Shown: positions 7,070 to 15,383, counted from the stretch's first letter. The stretch: DNA of 37,568 nucleotides from an uncultured Bacilli bacterium (GCA_944350485.1 CALVPE010000002.1:1-37568), one strand, 5' to 3'. Numbers and translations are program-made. The notes: generated by a model from the letters alone, not told the origin.

Positions 7070-8080
7070 TTAATAAGTTTTTAAATTAATTGGTTCGATA
7101 TGCCAATCTTCGCGATAACTAGCATTTAGTAAAGGAAATTTTAGACCATATTTATAAGCATTATCGTGAACCCAGGCCATTCCTGGACAATTACTTCTCG
7201 TTCGTTTAGAACCACATTTAGTTGTAGCATTTTTATAAAAAGTTACATCGGATGCAATTCCCCAACCATGTCTTGAATTACCAGGTTTAGCTGCTCTTCC
7301 TTTTTCCATAGATTGATAATATTCAACTTGGGTTTTATATGATCTACATCCTTGCGAACTAATGGATAAATTATAGCCAGCATCTTTAGCTCCTTTAATT
7401 AAATTAGTTAACATTATATAAAAATAATTATTGTAACCATAAGAATTGTTATATCCTTTTGATGTTGCATTACTACCAGGACAGCCTTTTCCTGAAGGCC
7501 CACTTGGTTTATAAAAGGTTCCATTTTTAATATAAACTCCATTTTGTTTATTTAAATCAGTTAAATTACTAGAATAACTCCCGTTTGGACTAACACCGCT
7601 TTGACTATCTTGATATGCTTTACGATTTTCTTCTTTTTTTGCAGCTTCTTTAGCTTGATAATCAGCAGCTAATATAATACTTTCTTGACGCTTTTGCTCT
7701 TCAATCTCTGATAATTTTAAATCTTCTTCAGATTCTAATTTTTTAACAAGTTCAAGGCTCGCTTCATCATAACAACTAGCAAATTCTTGAAAATAATTTC
7801 CATTACCATAGCCAGCTTTATTGATAATAGACATCGTTAGATTAACAATCGTTGGAACTAAAAAAACAATTATACAAGCAATAACTCGATTACCAACCTT
7901 TTTAATTATTTGTTGTTTATCATCATTTTCACCAATTATCATACCTTTATAAAAATCAATTGTTAACATAAAAATTAAGATAAGTGGTAAACTAAATCTT
8001 AAAATATTTAAAAAAGTTTTAAAAAAATAAATAGCTCTTACCATTACAGATTGATCACATAATAACAATACTTGAAACAT
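7070..8080 (-). CDS. Two-TM (pilin-like) domain fused to VanY-type D,D-carboxypeptidase
   Basis: The 336-residue protein has two parts. Residues about 20-90 carry two membrane segments separated by a short charged loop (FYKGMIIGENDDKQQ), a pattern seen in small TrbC/VirB2-like and Mbov_0395-like membrane proteins. A charged coiled-coil stretch (115-165) and a low-complexity linker follow. The C-terminal part (about 215-330) is a peptidase M15B/VanY domain, which trims the terminal D-Ala from wall peptides. The substrate motif GCRSYKTQ, the zinc motif SRHGWGIASD (269-278, H271 and D278) and EDWH (324-327) are all intact. Two membrane segments place the enzyme outside. It heads a minus-strand operon from its own promoter, with a very short leader and a GGTGAT ribosome binding site. 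Alignment of the N-terminal part to pilins is by eye only. Confidence 0.85.
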   Translation of the reverse strand: MFQVLLLCDQSVMVRAIYFFKTFLNILRFSLPLILIFMLTIDFYKGMIIGENDDKQQIIKKVGNRVIACIIVFLVPTIVNLTMSIINKAGYGNGNYFQEFASCYDEASLELVKKLESEEDLKLSEIEEQKRQESIILAADYQAKEAAKKEENRKAYQDSQSGVSPNGSYSSNLTDLNKQNGVYIKNGTFYKPSGPSGKGCPGSNATSKGYNNSYGYNNYFYIMLTNLIKGAKDAGYNLSISSQGCRSYKTQVEYYQSMEKGRAAKPGNSRHGWGIASDVTFYKNATTKCGSKRTRSNCPGMAWVHDNAYKYGLKFPLLNASYREDWHIEPINLKTY

Positions 8081-8095
8081 TTAATCACCAAGGAA

Positions 8096-8124
8096 ATTTT
8101 AGCAAATTTAAGCGTGATAGTCAA
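8096..8124 (-). promoter_or_regulatory. Promoter of the VanY-fusion operon
   Basis: On the minus strand TTGACT (8124-8119), 17 bases, TAAAAT (8101-8096). The start codon at 8080 leaves only about 10 bases of leader, which contains GGTGAT. Confidence 0.7.
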
Positions 8125-8133
8125 ATGTATTAG

Positions 8134-8162
8134 TTGAAAAATAAAAAACTATTTGATATAAT
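8134..8162 (+). promoter_or_regulatory. Upstream promoter of der
   Basis: TTGAAA (8134-8139), 17 bases, TATAAT (8157-8162), with an extended TGA before the -10 box. Its -35 box lies only 10 bases from the divergent promoter at 8096-8124, so polymerase at one may hinder the other. Confidence 0.7.
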
Positions 8163-8226
8163 TTTCTTATCAATTTTGGTTGATTTTCATTAATTCAAAA
8201 GTAATAAATTTAAAAATACAAGTAGA

Positions 8227-8255
8227 TTGATTAAAGAAATTAAAATTTATAAAAT
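8227..8255 (+). promoter_or_regulatory. Proximal promoter of der
   Basis: TTGATT (8227-8232), 17 bases, TAAAAT (8250-8255), with GGAGG shortly downstream. It is weaker than the 8134-8162 site. Confidence 0.55.
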
Positions 8256-8273
8256 ATTGTTTGGAGGAAATTT

Positions 8274-9581
8274 ATGAAACTTAAAACTGTTGCGATTGTT
8301 GGAAGACCAAATGTTGGTAAATCAACTCTTTTTAATAAACTTGCCAAAGAAAAAATCTCTATTATTGAAGATACTCCTGGAGTAACAAGAGATCGTATTT
8401 ATACAGAAATAAATTATTTAGACTATAAATTTAATTTAATTGATACTGGGGGTATTGATTTAAGTGAAGATAATTTTAATGATTTAATTGAAATTCAAGT
8501 AAATATTGCTATTGATGAAGCTGATGTTATTTTATTTTTGGTAGATTCTAAAGAAAGTATTAATGCTAATGATAAATATTTATCTAATATGCTTCATAAA
8601 AGTTCAAAAAGAGTTATTTTGGTTTTTAATAAAATAGATAATAATGATAGTTTAATTCATAAATTTGATTATTATGAATTAGGATTTCAAGAAGTAATTG
8701 AAATAAGTGCAGAACATAACCGGGGTATTAATGATTTATTAGATTTAATAGTTAAAGATTTTCCTAAATATGAAAATATTGAAGATAATCGAATTAAATT
8801 TTCTTTAATAGGAAGACCAAATGTTGGAAAAAGTAGTTTAGTTAATGCTATTCTTGGTAGTGAAAAATTAATTGTTTCTAGTATTGCAGGAACAACTCGT
8901 GATGCTGTTGATACAGTTTTTAAGTATGAAGGCGATGAGTATGTTATTATTGATACAGCTGGGATTAGAAAACGTGGTAAAATTTATGAAAATATTGAAA
9001 AATATAGTTTGCTTCGCAGTTTAAAAGCTATTGACAGATCAGATGTTTGTTTACTAATAATAGATTATATAGACGGTATTAAAGAACATGATAAGCATAT
9101 TGCCTCTTATGCACTTGAAAAAGGAAAAGGAATTGTTATCATTGTTAATAAATATGATGAAAATAATGAAGAAAAAAAGAAAGAATTTATTAAACTTATT
9201 CGAGCTGAGTTTCAATTTATTCCGTATGCTAATATTGTTTTTGTAACGGCTCTTTACAAAAAAAGAATATCTTTAATTATGCCAGAAGTTTTAAAAGCTT
9301 ATGAATCAACTACCAAACGTATTCAAACCAGTGTTTTAAATGAAATTATTGATGAAGCTTATAATTTAAATTTACCACCAACCTATAAAGGAAAACGTTT
9401 AAAAATTTATTATGTAGCTGAAGAAGATATAAAACCTCCAAAATTTGTTTTTTATGTCAATAATAAAAATCTAGTTCATTTTTCTTACTATCGTTATCTT
9501 GAAAATAAATTAAGAGAAAATATTGAATTAACAGGAAGTCCTATTATTTTAAAATTCAAAAATAGAAATAATGATAAATAA
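8274..9581 (+). CDS. der: Ribosome assembly GTPase Der (EngA)
   Basis: Der is an essential tandem-GTPase that acts in 50S ribosomal subunit maturation. The 435 residues match the family length. GTPase domain 1 starts with GRPNVGKST (10-18), with PGVTRDR, DTGG and NKID following. GTPase domain 2 repeats GRPNVGKSS near residue 180, with AGTTRDAVD, DTAGIRKRGK and NKYD. A KH-like domain (about 345-435, LPPTYKGKRLKIYY) ends the protein. ATG 8274 follows TTGGAGG. It is the first gene of a row that continues with a small coiled-coil protein, spoVIF and a lipid kinase, with no convincing terminator until about 10130. Confidence 0.97.
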   Translation: MKLKTVAIVGRPNVGKSTLFNKLAKEKISIIEDTPGVTRDRIYTEINYLDYKFNLIDTGGIDLSEDNFNDLIEIQVNIAIDEADVILFLVDSKESINANDKYLSNMLHKSSKRVILVFNKIDNNDSLIHKFDYYELGFQEVIEISAEHNRGINDLLDLIVKDFPKYENIEDNRIKFSLIGRPNVGKSSLVNAILGSEKLIVSSIAGTTRDAVDTVFKYEGDEYVIIDTAGIRKRGKIYENIEKYSLLRSLKAIDRSDVCLLIIDYIDGIKEHDKHIASYALEKGKGIVIIVNKYDENNEEKKKEFIKLIRAEFQFIPYANIVFVTALYKKRISLIMPEVLKAYESTTKRIQTSVLNEIIDEAYNLNLPPTYKGKRLKIYYVAEEDIKPPKFVFYVNNKNLVHFSYYRYLENKLRENIELTGSPIILKFKNRNNDK

Positions 9582-9642
9582 AAATATATAGAAAGGATTT
9601 CAATTTTACAAATTTTATTTTATAAAGTTGAGTATATAAAAA

Positions 9643-9846
9643 ATGATAATTAAAAATAATTTTAATAAAAATAATAGTCAGATTAATTATTTAGAACAAG
9701 AAAAAGAAGGAATTAGAAAAGCAGTTGCTAAATGGGAAGAAAGATTTAAAAAAAATGAGATTGATCGTGAAAAATTTTTAAAGCAAAACCAAGAATTTGC
9801 TAAAAGACAACAAGAACTATCAAAAAAAATTAATAAACTAAAGTAG
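9643..9846 (+). CDS. Small coiled-coil protein, unknown
   Basis: This 67-residue highly charged protein is predicted to be almost wholly alpha-helical, with heptad-like spacing from about residue 16 to the end. It has no signal or membrane segment. No family is recognised. The ribosome binding site is poor: an AAAGGA at 9592-9597 is too far from ATG 9643, and only a weak TTGAG lies closer. It sits between der and spoVIF. The real start could differ, but the charged helical sequence and codon use look coding. Confidence 0.6.
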   Translation: MIIKNNFNKNNSQINYLEQEKEGIRKAVAKWEERFKKNEIDREKFLKQNQEFAKRQQELSKKINKLK

Positions 9847-9883
9847 AAAATAAAATTATTTCATATACTATATGGGAGGTTTT

Positions 9884-10120
9884 ATGAACGATGGTTTATT
9901 TAAAAAAGTAGAAAAAAAAACAAGTGTAAATAAAAATATGATTTTATCTTTAGCTAATAAATTGCAAAGTGGTAATTTTAAAGATGAAAAAATTTTAAAT
10001 GAAGTAATTACGGAGTTATCAAATTTAACTGGTAAAGAAATAAGTGATGAAAAAAGAGCTAAAATTATTAATGCAATTAAAAGTGATAAAGTGCCAAATG
10101 ATGTTGAGAATAAGTGGTAG
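9884..10120 (+). CDS. spoVIF: Stage VI sporulation protein F (SpoVIF) family
   Basis: A 78-residue soluble protein. FKKVEKKTSVNKNMILSLAN, then LQSGNFKDEK, ELSNLTGKEISDEK and INAIKSDKVP follow the SpoVIF (YjcC) family of Bacillus, a late sporulation protein needed for proper coat and cortex assembly. ATG 9884 is chosen because GGGAGG lies just upstream; the in-frame ATG at 9872 falls inside or ahead of that site. Its presence argues that the organism forms endospores, supported by spoVID-ysxE elsewhere in the window. Recognition is by remembered family pattern and no search was run. Confidence 0.8.
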   Translation: MNDGLFKKVEKKTSVNKNMILSLANKLQSGNFKDEKILNEVITELSNLTGKEISDEKRAKIINAIKSDKVPNDVENKW

Positions 10121-10129
10121 GTGAAGGTT

Positions 10130-10188
10130 AAAAATAAATAATAAAAATTTATTTTTATCTTGATGTGTGCCTTTCAAGAATTGAAAGG
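10130..10188 (+). terminator. Two adjacent hairpins between spoVIF and the lipid kinase gene
   Basis: AAAAATAAAT (10130-10139) pairs with ATTTATTTTT (10147-10156) and is followed by TATCTT, a possible all-AT terminator. Then CCTTTCAA (10170-10177) pairs perfectly with TTGAAAGG (10181-10188) around a 3-base loop, just ahead of the ribosome binding site GAAAGGA. The second hairpin could affect translation of the kinase gene. Confidence 0.4.
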
Positions 10189-10213
10189 TCGTAGAAAGGA
10201 ATTTGGTTTAAAA

Positions 10214-11131
10214 ATGAAAACATGTGTCGTGATTATTAATCCATCTAGTGGTAAGGGGTTAGGAATTAAAAATAAGAGTAAAATTGAAAACATTTTAGAT
10301 AATTATAACTATGAATCAGAATTCATTATAACTAAGTATCGTGGTCATGCAACAAAAATTGTTGAAAAATTAGAGCCAGTTGATTTAGTTTTATCGGTTG
10401 GCGGGGATGGAACTTTTTCGGAAGCTATGAATGGTAATTTAAAAAGAAAAAAACGTTTAGTATTAGCCCATTTACCAGTTGGGACAACTAATGATATTGG
10501 ATATATGTATGGTCTTGGAAATAATTTATTAACAAATTTAAAATTGATTCTGGAAGGAAGTATTCAAAAAATAGATATTGGTTTAATTAATAATCATGCT
10601 TTTACATATGTAGCTTCGTATGGTAAATTTATGGATATACCTTATAAAACACCACAGGATTTAAAAAGAAAAATAGGCTATCTTGCTTATTTATTTGAGG
10701 GAATAAAACAAATATTTCGATATGTTCCAAAGTGTAAAATTAATTTTTACATAGATGGAGAAAAACATACTGGTAAGTATACTTTTATAATTGTTTCAAA
10801 TGCTAATAGGATAGCTGGAATTAATAATTTTTATAATGATATTAAATTAAATGATAATAAATTTGAAGTTATGTTTTGTAGTTTACATAAAAAAATAGAT
10901 ATATTAAAAGCTTTTTATATTTTAAAAACAAGTGATGTAAAATACATATCTGGTGTTGAAATATATAAAACCGATAATTTAAAAATAGAAATATTAGATG
11001 ATTATAAATCTTGGTGTGTTGATGGGGAAGAGTTTTCAGATACGAAAAATTGTTTTGAATTTAAACTTATTAATGATGTTTCAATTTTGATTCCTGATAA
11101 AAATATTGAAAAGTTATTTATAAAAAAATAG
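10214..11131 (+). CDS. Diacylglycerol kinase-type lipid kinase (DagK/YegS family)
   Basis: Phosphorylates diacylglycerol or a related lipid at the inner membrane face; in Bacillota the DagK branch recycles diacylglycerol released by lipoteichoic acid synthesis. The 305 residues show NPSSGKG, the nucleotide-binding GGDGTFSEAMNG, and LPVGTTNDIGY, with the C-terminal lid ending in WCVDGEEF. ATG 10214 is chosen because it gives the family N-terminus MKTCVVIINPSSGKG. An upstream in-frame ATG at 10160 would run through the hairpin at 10170-10188. The AGAAAGGA site is about 13 bases from this ATG, longer than usual. DagK is likely but other members of the family are possible. Confidence 0.88.
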   Translation: MKTCVVIINPSSGKGLGIKNKSKIENILDNYNYESEFIITKYRGHATKIVEKLEPVDLVLSVGGDGTFSEAMNGNLKRKKRLVLAHLPVGTTNDIGYMYGLGNNLLTNLKLILEGSIQKIDIGLINNHAFTYVASYGKFMDIPYKTPQDLKRKIGYLAYLFEGIKQIFRYVPKCKINFYIDGEKHTGKYTFIIVSNANRIAGINNFYNDIKLNDNKFEVMFCSLHKKIDILKAFYILKTSDVKYISGVEIYKTDNLKIEILDDYKSWCVDGEEFSDTKNCFEFKLINDVSILIPDKNIEKLFIKK

Positions 11132-11142
11132 ATAACTTTTTT
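11109..11142 (+). terminator. Terminator overlapping the end of the lipid kinase gene
   Basis: AAAAGTTAT (11109-11117) pairs with ATAACTTTT (11132-11140), followed by TT. The left arm lies inside the coding region. Confidence 0.6.
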
Positions 11143-11265
11143 CTTACCTATAAATACTTTATTTAAAATGTTTTTTATAAACAATAATATGAGTAAATTT
11201 AGTATATAAAGTAATAAATAGTAACTTTTTATCATGAATTAAGTTATTAACTTTTTAAAATTTAG

Positions 11266-11294
11266 TTGAAAAAATGGCAAGATTATGATAATAT
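11266..11294 (+). promoter_or_regulatory. Promoter of the Ig-domain surface protein
   Basis: TTGAAA (11266-11271), 17 bases, TAATAT (11289-11294). Confidence 0.55.
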
Positions 11295-11318
11295 AAGTCT
11301 AGAAAGAGGTGGGGACTG

Positions 11319-13334
11319 ATGTATACTGATTATGTCGAAGAAGATGAAAATCAAGAAAATAATGAAAATTTCGATAACAGTTATTATGAAGAAAGTGGCA
11401 ATAGTGGTGATAATAAAGAAAAAATTAAAAAAATTGCTTTTTTAGCTTTACTTTTTTGTATTGTTTTAATTTTAATTGTGGTAATTGCTAAAGGTTGTTC
11501 AGGTAAGAATGATGATAATAATGGTGGTAATTCTAATATTAATAATGATGTTGTTATTGCACTTAATCGTACTAGTATAGCACTTAAAGTTGGGGAAGAG
11601 TTCAATATGGTAGCTCAAGTTTTAAATGCTGACGTTAGTAATCCAATAGTTATCTGGAATTCAGAAGATACTAATATTGTTACAGTTAATGATGATGGAA
11701 ATATTATGGCTATTAGTGAAGGAACAACAAGAATTATAGCTTCATATAAGGATAATGATAATATTTCGTATAGTAGTGAATGTGAAGTTACAGTTACAAA
11801 TAATGTTAAAAAAATTGAAAGTATTAAAATTCAACAAGATAATTTTACTTTGAAAAAAGGTGAAGAAATTGTTCTTCAAATTGAAGTAACTCCTAAAGAC
11901 GCAGAGGTAGAAAATTTAATTTTTTCAAGTGATAACACTAGTGTAGCAACTGTTAGTGAATCTGGTACAGTTAATGCAATAGGTGTTGGAACAACAACAA
12001 TTACAGTTAAAACTCAAGATGAAGAACTTAGTGATAGTGTTACAGTTACAGTTATTGAAGATGGTACTACCATTATTCGACCTACAGATTTAGTTATCCG
12101 TGGATTATCACAAGATGTTTATGTTGGAGGTAGTGCTGAAATATTAACTGATATTATTCCTAGTAATGCAACAAATCAAACACTTATTTGGACTAGTAGT
12201 AATACTAGTATAGCAACTGTCAATAATGGTATTGTTACAGGAAAAAAGGCTGGAACTTGTAAAATAATTGTAAGTACAAGTAATAATATATCAAGAGAAA
12301 TTTCTATTACCGTTCATTCAAAGCAGGTAAATGTTACAGGAATTGAAGTTACAAATGGGACATCAGTTCAAATGACAGTCGGTGGAACAAGAAAAATCCT
12401 TTACTCAATTACTCCAAGTAATGCAACTAATAAAGATGTTACATTTTCTTCAAGTAATCCTCAAGTAGCTATGGTTATATCTAGTGGTATAGTAGCTGCT
12501 GTCGGAGAAGGAAATGCAGTTATAACGGTAAAAACAAAAGATGGAAATAAAATTGCAATTGTAAATATTGTTGTTAAGTCTAATGGTACTTCTACAGGAA
12601 ATCCTAGTAATCCTAGTAATCCAAGTGATTCTGGAGATAATGATGGATCAAGTGGTGATAGTTCAGGAAATAATCCATCATCTTGTACACCATATGGTAT
12701 GATTACTGTCGCTAATAACTGTAAAGAATATGGAACAGTAGTTTCTAGTAATTCTTTTAGTTCTGCTAAACCATACACTAATAAAAGTATTGCGCCACAA
12801 ATAGAAGTTACAAATTTAGATAGTTGTGCCTCATCGTTTAAATATGCAATTTATTATGGACTTACGGAAAATAGTATAGGAAGTTCAAGTGTTTCATCGG
12901 GATCTTTAACTAAAGTTGGTTCTAAGATTTCTTTATCCAAGGGAGATGGTTATTATAAGATAGTTATTACTGCGAATTCTAATGGTGCTGAGTTAAAAAA
13001 ATATTATTATGCTATTGTTAAAAGAGGAGATTCTGCTACAAAGCCTATTATTACATTAACCAAAAATAGTTTTAATAGAACATTAGGAACGGCAAGTATT
13101 ACCTTTAATGCTTCTTCATTATATTTTAATATAAAAGAAATTAAATATTGTTCTACTAATCTAATTTCTTGTTCTATTACTTCAACATCACAAAAGATTA
13201 CTCCTCCTGTAAGTACAAAAAATTATAAACCAGTTATGACAGTAAGAAATTTAAAAGCTGGTTATCATGTTTGTGCAATTGCTTATGATGTAAATGGAAA
13301 TGCTTCAACAAGACAATGTATAGAAATTAAATAA
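11319..13334 (+). CDS. Membrane-anchored surface protein with four bacterial Ig-like (BIG_2) domains
   Basis: The 671-residue protein begins with a very acidic cytoplasmic segment (1-35) and has one membrane segment (about 37-58). Four BIG_2-type modules follow at roughly 78-157, 160-245, 253-330 and 337-420. Each has the marks of the family: LKVGEEFNM, ATV or VTV-type strands and GTTxI turns. A Ser/Pro/Asn/Gly linker (about 424-455) leads to a Cys-containing C-terminal region with beta-rich, fibronectin-like character. It has no sortase motif and no lipobox, because the Cys after the membrane helix is preceded by Lys-Gly. The role is probably adhesion or wall scaffolding. RBS AGAGGTGGGG, own promoter and strong terminator make it a single-gene unit. 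Confidence 0.88.
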   Translation: MYTDYVEEDENQENNENFDNSYYEESGNSGDNKEKIKKIAFLALLFCIVLILIVVIAKGCSGKNDDNNGGNSNINNDVVIALNRTSIALKVGEEFNMVAQVLNADVSNPIVIWNSEDTNIVTVNDDGNIMAISEGTTRIIASYKDNDNISYSSECEVTVTNNVKKIESIKIQQDNFTLKKGEEIVLQIEVTPKDAEVENLIFSSDNTSVATVSESGTVNAIGVGTTTITVKTQDEELSDSVTVTVIEDGTTIIRPTDLVIRGLSQDVYVGGSAEILTDIIPSNATNQTLIWTSSNTSIATVNNGIVTGKKAGTCKIIVSTSNNISREISITVHSKQVNVTGIEVTNGTSVQMTVGGTRKILYSITPSNATNKDVTFSSSNPQVAMVISSGIVAAVGEGNAVITVKTKDGNKIAIVNIVVKSNGTSTGNPSNPSNPSDSGDNDGSSGDSSGNNPSSCTPYGMITVANNCKEYGTVVSSNSFSSAKPYTNKSIAPQIEVTNLDSCASSFKYAIYYGLTENSIGSSSVSSGSLTKVGSKISLSKGDGYYKIVITANSNGAELKKYYYAIVKRGDSATKPIITLTKNSFNRTLGTASITFNASSLYFNIKEIKYCSTNLISCSITSTSQKITPPVSTKNYKPVMTVRNLKAGYHVCAIAYDVNGNASTRQCIEIK

Positions 13335-13363
13335 ATTTATTAAAAAATTATCTTTTGAATTAT

Positions 13364-13401
13364 AAGGGTGATGAGTTAAAACTCGTTACCCTTTTATTTT
13401 T
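13364..13401 (+). terminator. Strong terminator after the Ig-domain gene
   Basis: A 13-bp stem, AAGGGTGATGAGT (13364-13376) with ACTCGTTACCCTT (13381-13393), containing two G-T pairs and loop TAAA, followed by a T-rich tail. Confidence 0.9.
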
Positions 13402-13790
13402 ATAGTAATGATATTGTTATTAGAAAGTTTTTTTATCAATTATTTTCATAATATATTTATTTAATTACTTTAAATTGTTTTTAATGACAATTAAAAATAA
13501 AATTATTAATAAATATTGAAAATGAAAAATTTTTAAAAAAATTTTCTAATTTATAATATTAAAATACTAAAAAAAATACGGATTGTTTTAAAAAATATTT
13601 TTGCTACTTTAATAATATATAATTTATTTATTAAAAAAGTTAATATTTAAAATATTAATAAAAAAGATAGAGATAGTTTTTGTCAATTAAATTATGAAGA
13701 GTAGTTATATAGTGATAATTACTATTATAAAGATGATAAATAATAGGTAGATCTATTTTTTAAATTTGAGTAAATAATATTTTTTACAAT

Positions 13791-13826
13791 ATATTATATA
13801 TAAATTTGATATTATATATAAATTTG
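13791..13826. repeat. Perfect 18-bp tandem duplication
   Basis: ATATTATATATAAATTTG occurs twice head-to-tail (13791-13808 and 13809-13826). It lies about 60 bases before the -35 of the amidase promoter. It is probably a recent slippage duplication. Confidence 0.85.
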
Positions 13827-13887
13827 TTTTCAAAAAACTTTGAATAAGTGGTAAAATTTGCTATTTTGAATTAGCTTTAAAATTGGT

Positions 13888-13914
13888 ACGATTTTTTATA
13901 ATTGCCATAAAATA
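13888..13914 (+). promoter_or_regulatory. Sigma-K-like promoter of the amidase gene
   Basis: AC (13888-13889), 16 bases, CATAAAATA (13906-13914) fits the late mother-cell sigma-K pattern AC-N16/17-CATAnnnTA. No good sigma-A promoter is seen at this distance. Transcription would begin just ahead of GAGGAGG, leaving a leader of about 13 bases. Confidence 0.5.
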
Positions 13915-13930
13915 TTTTGAGGAGGATATT

Positions 13931-15325
13931 ATGAATAACGGATATCGAATAGTGGTTGATGCAGGACATGGAGGTTCAGATCCTGGAGCTATTTCTGGTA
14001 ATCTTAAGGAAAAAGATTTTAATTTGAAAGCAGCTAATTATATGTATAATCGGTTTAAAGAATTGGGTGTTCCGGTTGCAATTACAAGAGATACTGATGA
14101 GAGCTTAACAAGAGCTGAGAGACTTCGAACTATGACAAATACGTTTGGTAATGATTCTAAAGTATTAATTTTATCTAATCACATAAATTCGGGAGGTGGC
14201 GAAGGTGCTGAAATAATTTATCCATTACGAACTAGCTCTACTTTACCAGCTATGATTTTAGATGCCATCGGTGAAAAAGGACAAATAAAAAGAAAGTATT
14301 ATCAACGAGTTTTACCAGAAGATCCTAGTAAAGACTATTATTATATTATGCGAGAAACCCCAAACACAACCTCTCTTTTGATTGAATATGGTTTCATTGA
14401 TAACCCAAAAGATCAAAAAAAACTACAAAATAATTTATTAGACTATGTTGAAGGTGTAGTTGAAGCGGTTGCTAATTATATTGGTATTACTTATACAAAA
14501 CCTGGTCAAGGAACATCACCTGGTACAAATACCTATATTGTTCAAAGAGGAGATACCCTATACAAAATTGCTAATCAATTTAAGACAACAGTAGCAGAAT
14601 TAAAAAGAATCAATAATTTAGGTAGTGATCTTTTACAAATAGGTCAAATTTTAAAAATAACAAACAATGCAGAATTACCTAGTCAAGATGAATACATAGT
14701 AAAAGCAGGTGATACTTTATATAAAATAGCTAACCAATTTAATACAACCGTTAATCGGTTAATTGACTACAATAATTTATCAACGACCATTTTACAAATC
14801 GGTCAAATATTAAAAATTCCTAAATCATCATCAAGTAATGTTATTTATACAGTCAAAAAAGGAGATACCCTATATAAAATTGCTAATATGTATGGAGTCA
14901 CCGTTGATGAATTAAAGAAAATAAATAATTTAACTAGCGATAACTTATCAATTGGTCAAAAATTATTTATTCCAGAGGGTAACACTGTTGAAGAAACGGA
15001 ATATATTGTTTACAAAGTAGAACCAGGCGATACTTTATATAGCATTGCTAAAAAATATAATACATCTCCAGAAGCAATCAAAGAATACAATAAACTAACT
15101 TCAAATCTTCTAACAATTAATCAAGTGCTTCAAATTCCAATTGAAAAAAGAGTAATGGAAAATTCCATTTATACAGTCAAAAAAGGCGATACTCTATATA
15201 AAATTGCTAATAACTACGGCGTTACAGTTAAAGAACTTATGAATTTAAATAATCTAAATTCAACTTTACTAACAATAGGAGATAGTATTCTAATACCAAA
15301 ACAAGTCTCAGATTTTACCAATTAA
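13931..15325 (+). CDS. N-acetylmuramoyl-L-alanine amidase with five LysM repeats and no signal peptide
   Basis: Cuts the amide bond between N-acetylmuramic acid and the stem peptide. Residues 1-190 are an Amidase_3 domain with zinc ligands H13 (DAGHGG), E27 (LKEKD) and H84 (LSNHIN) and catalytic E152 (LIEYGFI). Residues about 200-460 are five LysM domains, each with the GDTLYKIA-type motif, for peptidoglycan binding. ATG 13931 follows GAGGAGG; an in-frame start at 13883 has no such site and is rejected. The protein begins directly with the catalytic domain and has no secretion signal. That is typical of CwlC-type mother-cell lysis amidases and of phage endolysins. No phage genes surround it, and the upstream sigma-K-like promoter favours the CwlC-type role (inference). 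Confidence 0.93.
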   Translation: MNNGYRIVVDAGHGGSDPGAISGNLKEKDFNLKAANYMYNRFKELGVPVAITRDTDESLTRAERLRTMTNTFGNDSKVLILSNHINSGGGEGAEIIYPLRTSSTLPAMILDAIGEKGQIKRKYYQRVLPEDPSKDYYYIMRETPNTTSLLIEYGFIDNPKDQKKLQNNLLDYVEGVVEAVANYIGITYTKPGQGTSPGTNTYIVQRGDTLYKIANQFKTTVAELKRINNLGSDLLQIGQILKITNNAELPSQDEYIVKAGDTLYKIANQFNTTVNRLIDYNNLSTTILQIGQILKIPKSSSSNVIYTVKKGDTLYKIANMYGVTVDELKKINNLTSDNLSIGQKLFIPEGNTVEETEYIVYKVEPGDTLYSIAKKYNTSPEAIKEYNKLTSNLLTINQVLQIPIEKRVMENSIYTVKKGDTLYKIANNYGVTVKELMNLNNLNSTLLTIGDSILIPKQVSDFTN

Positions 15326-15349
15326 AACTAATTAAAAAAATAATTTTAT

Positions 15350-15383
15350 AACTCTTAATACTTTAATCTTTAAGAGTTTTTTT
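15350..15383 (+). terminator. Terminator after the amidase gene
   Basis: AACTCTTAA (15350-15358) pairs perfectly with TTAAGAGTT (15370-15378), followed by TTTTT. Confidence 0.88.

Larger units (their letters stand above)
13402..13930. other. Gene-free AT-rich stretch
   Basis: About 530 bases with no supportable gene. It holds a 19-base perfect palindrome (13640-13658), an 18-bp tandem duplication (13791-13826) and the sigma-K-like promoter of the amidase. An 18-codon frame starting near 13694 has no ribosome binding site and was not called. Confidence 0.6.

Noticed and set aside
9859-9872. CATATACTA before spoVIF, resembling a sigma-E/K -10 box
   Set aside because: The transcription start would fall within or after the GGGAGG ribosome binding site, so it cannot be the promoter of this gene.
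13640-13658. 19-base perfect AT palindrome in the gap before the amidase
   Set aside because: It is composed only of A and T, with no T-run and no neighbouring promoter element. Such palindromes are expected by chance in this composition.
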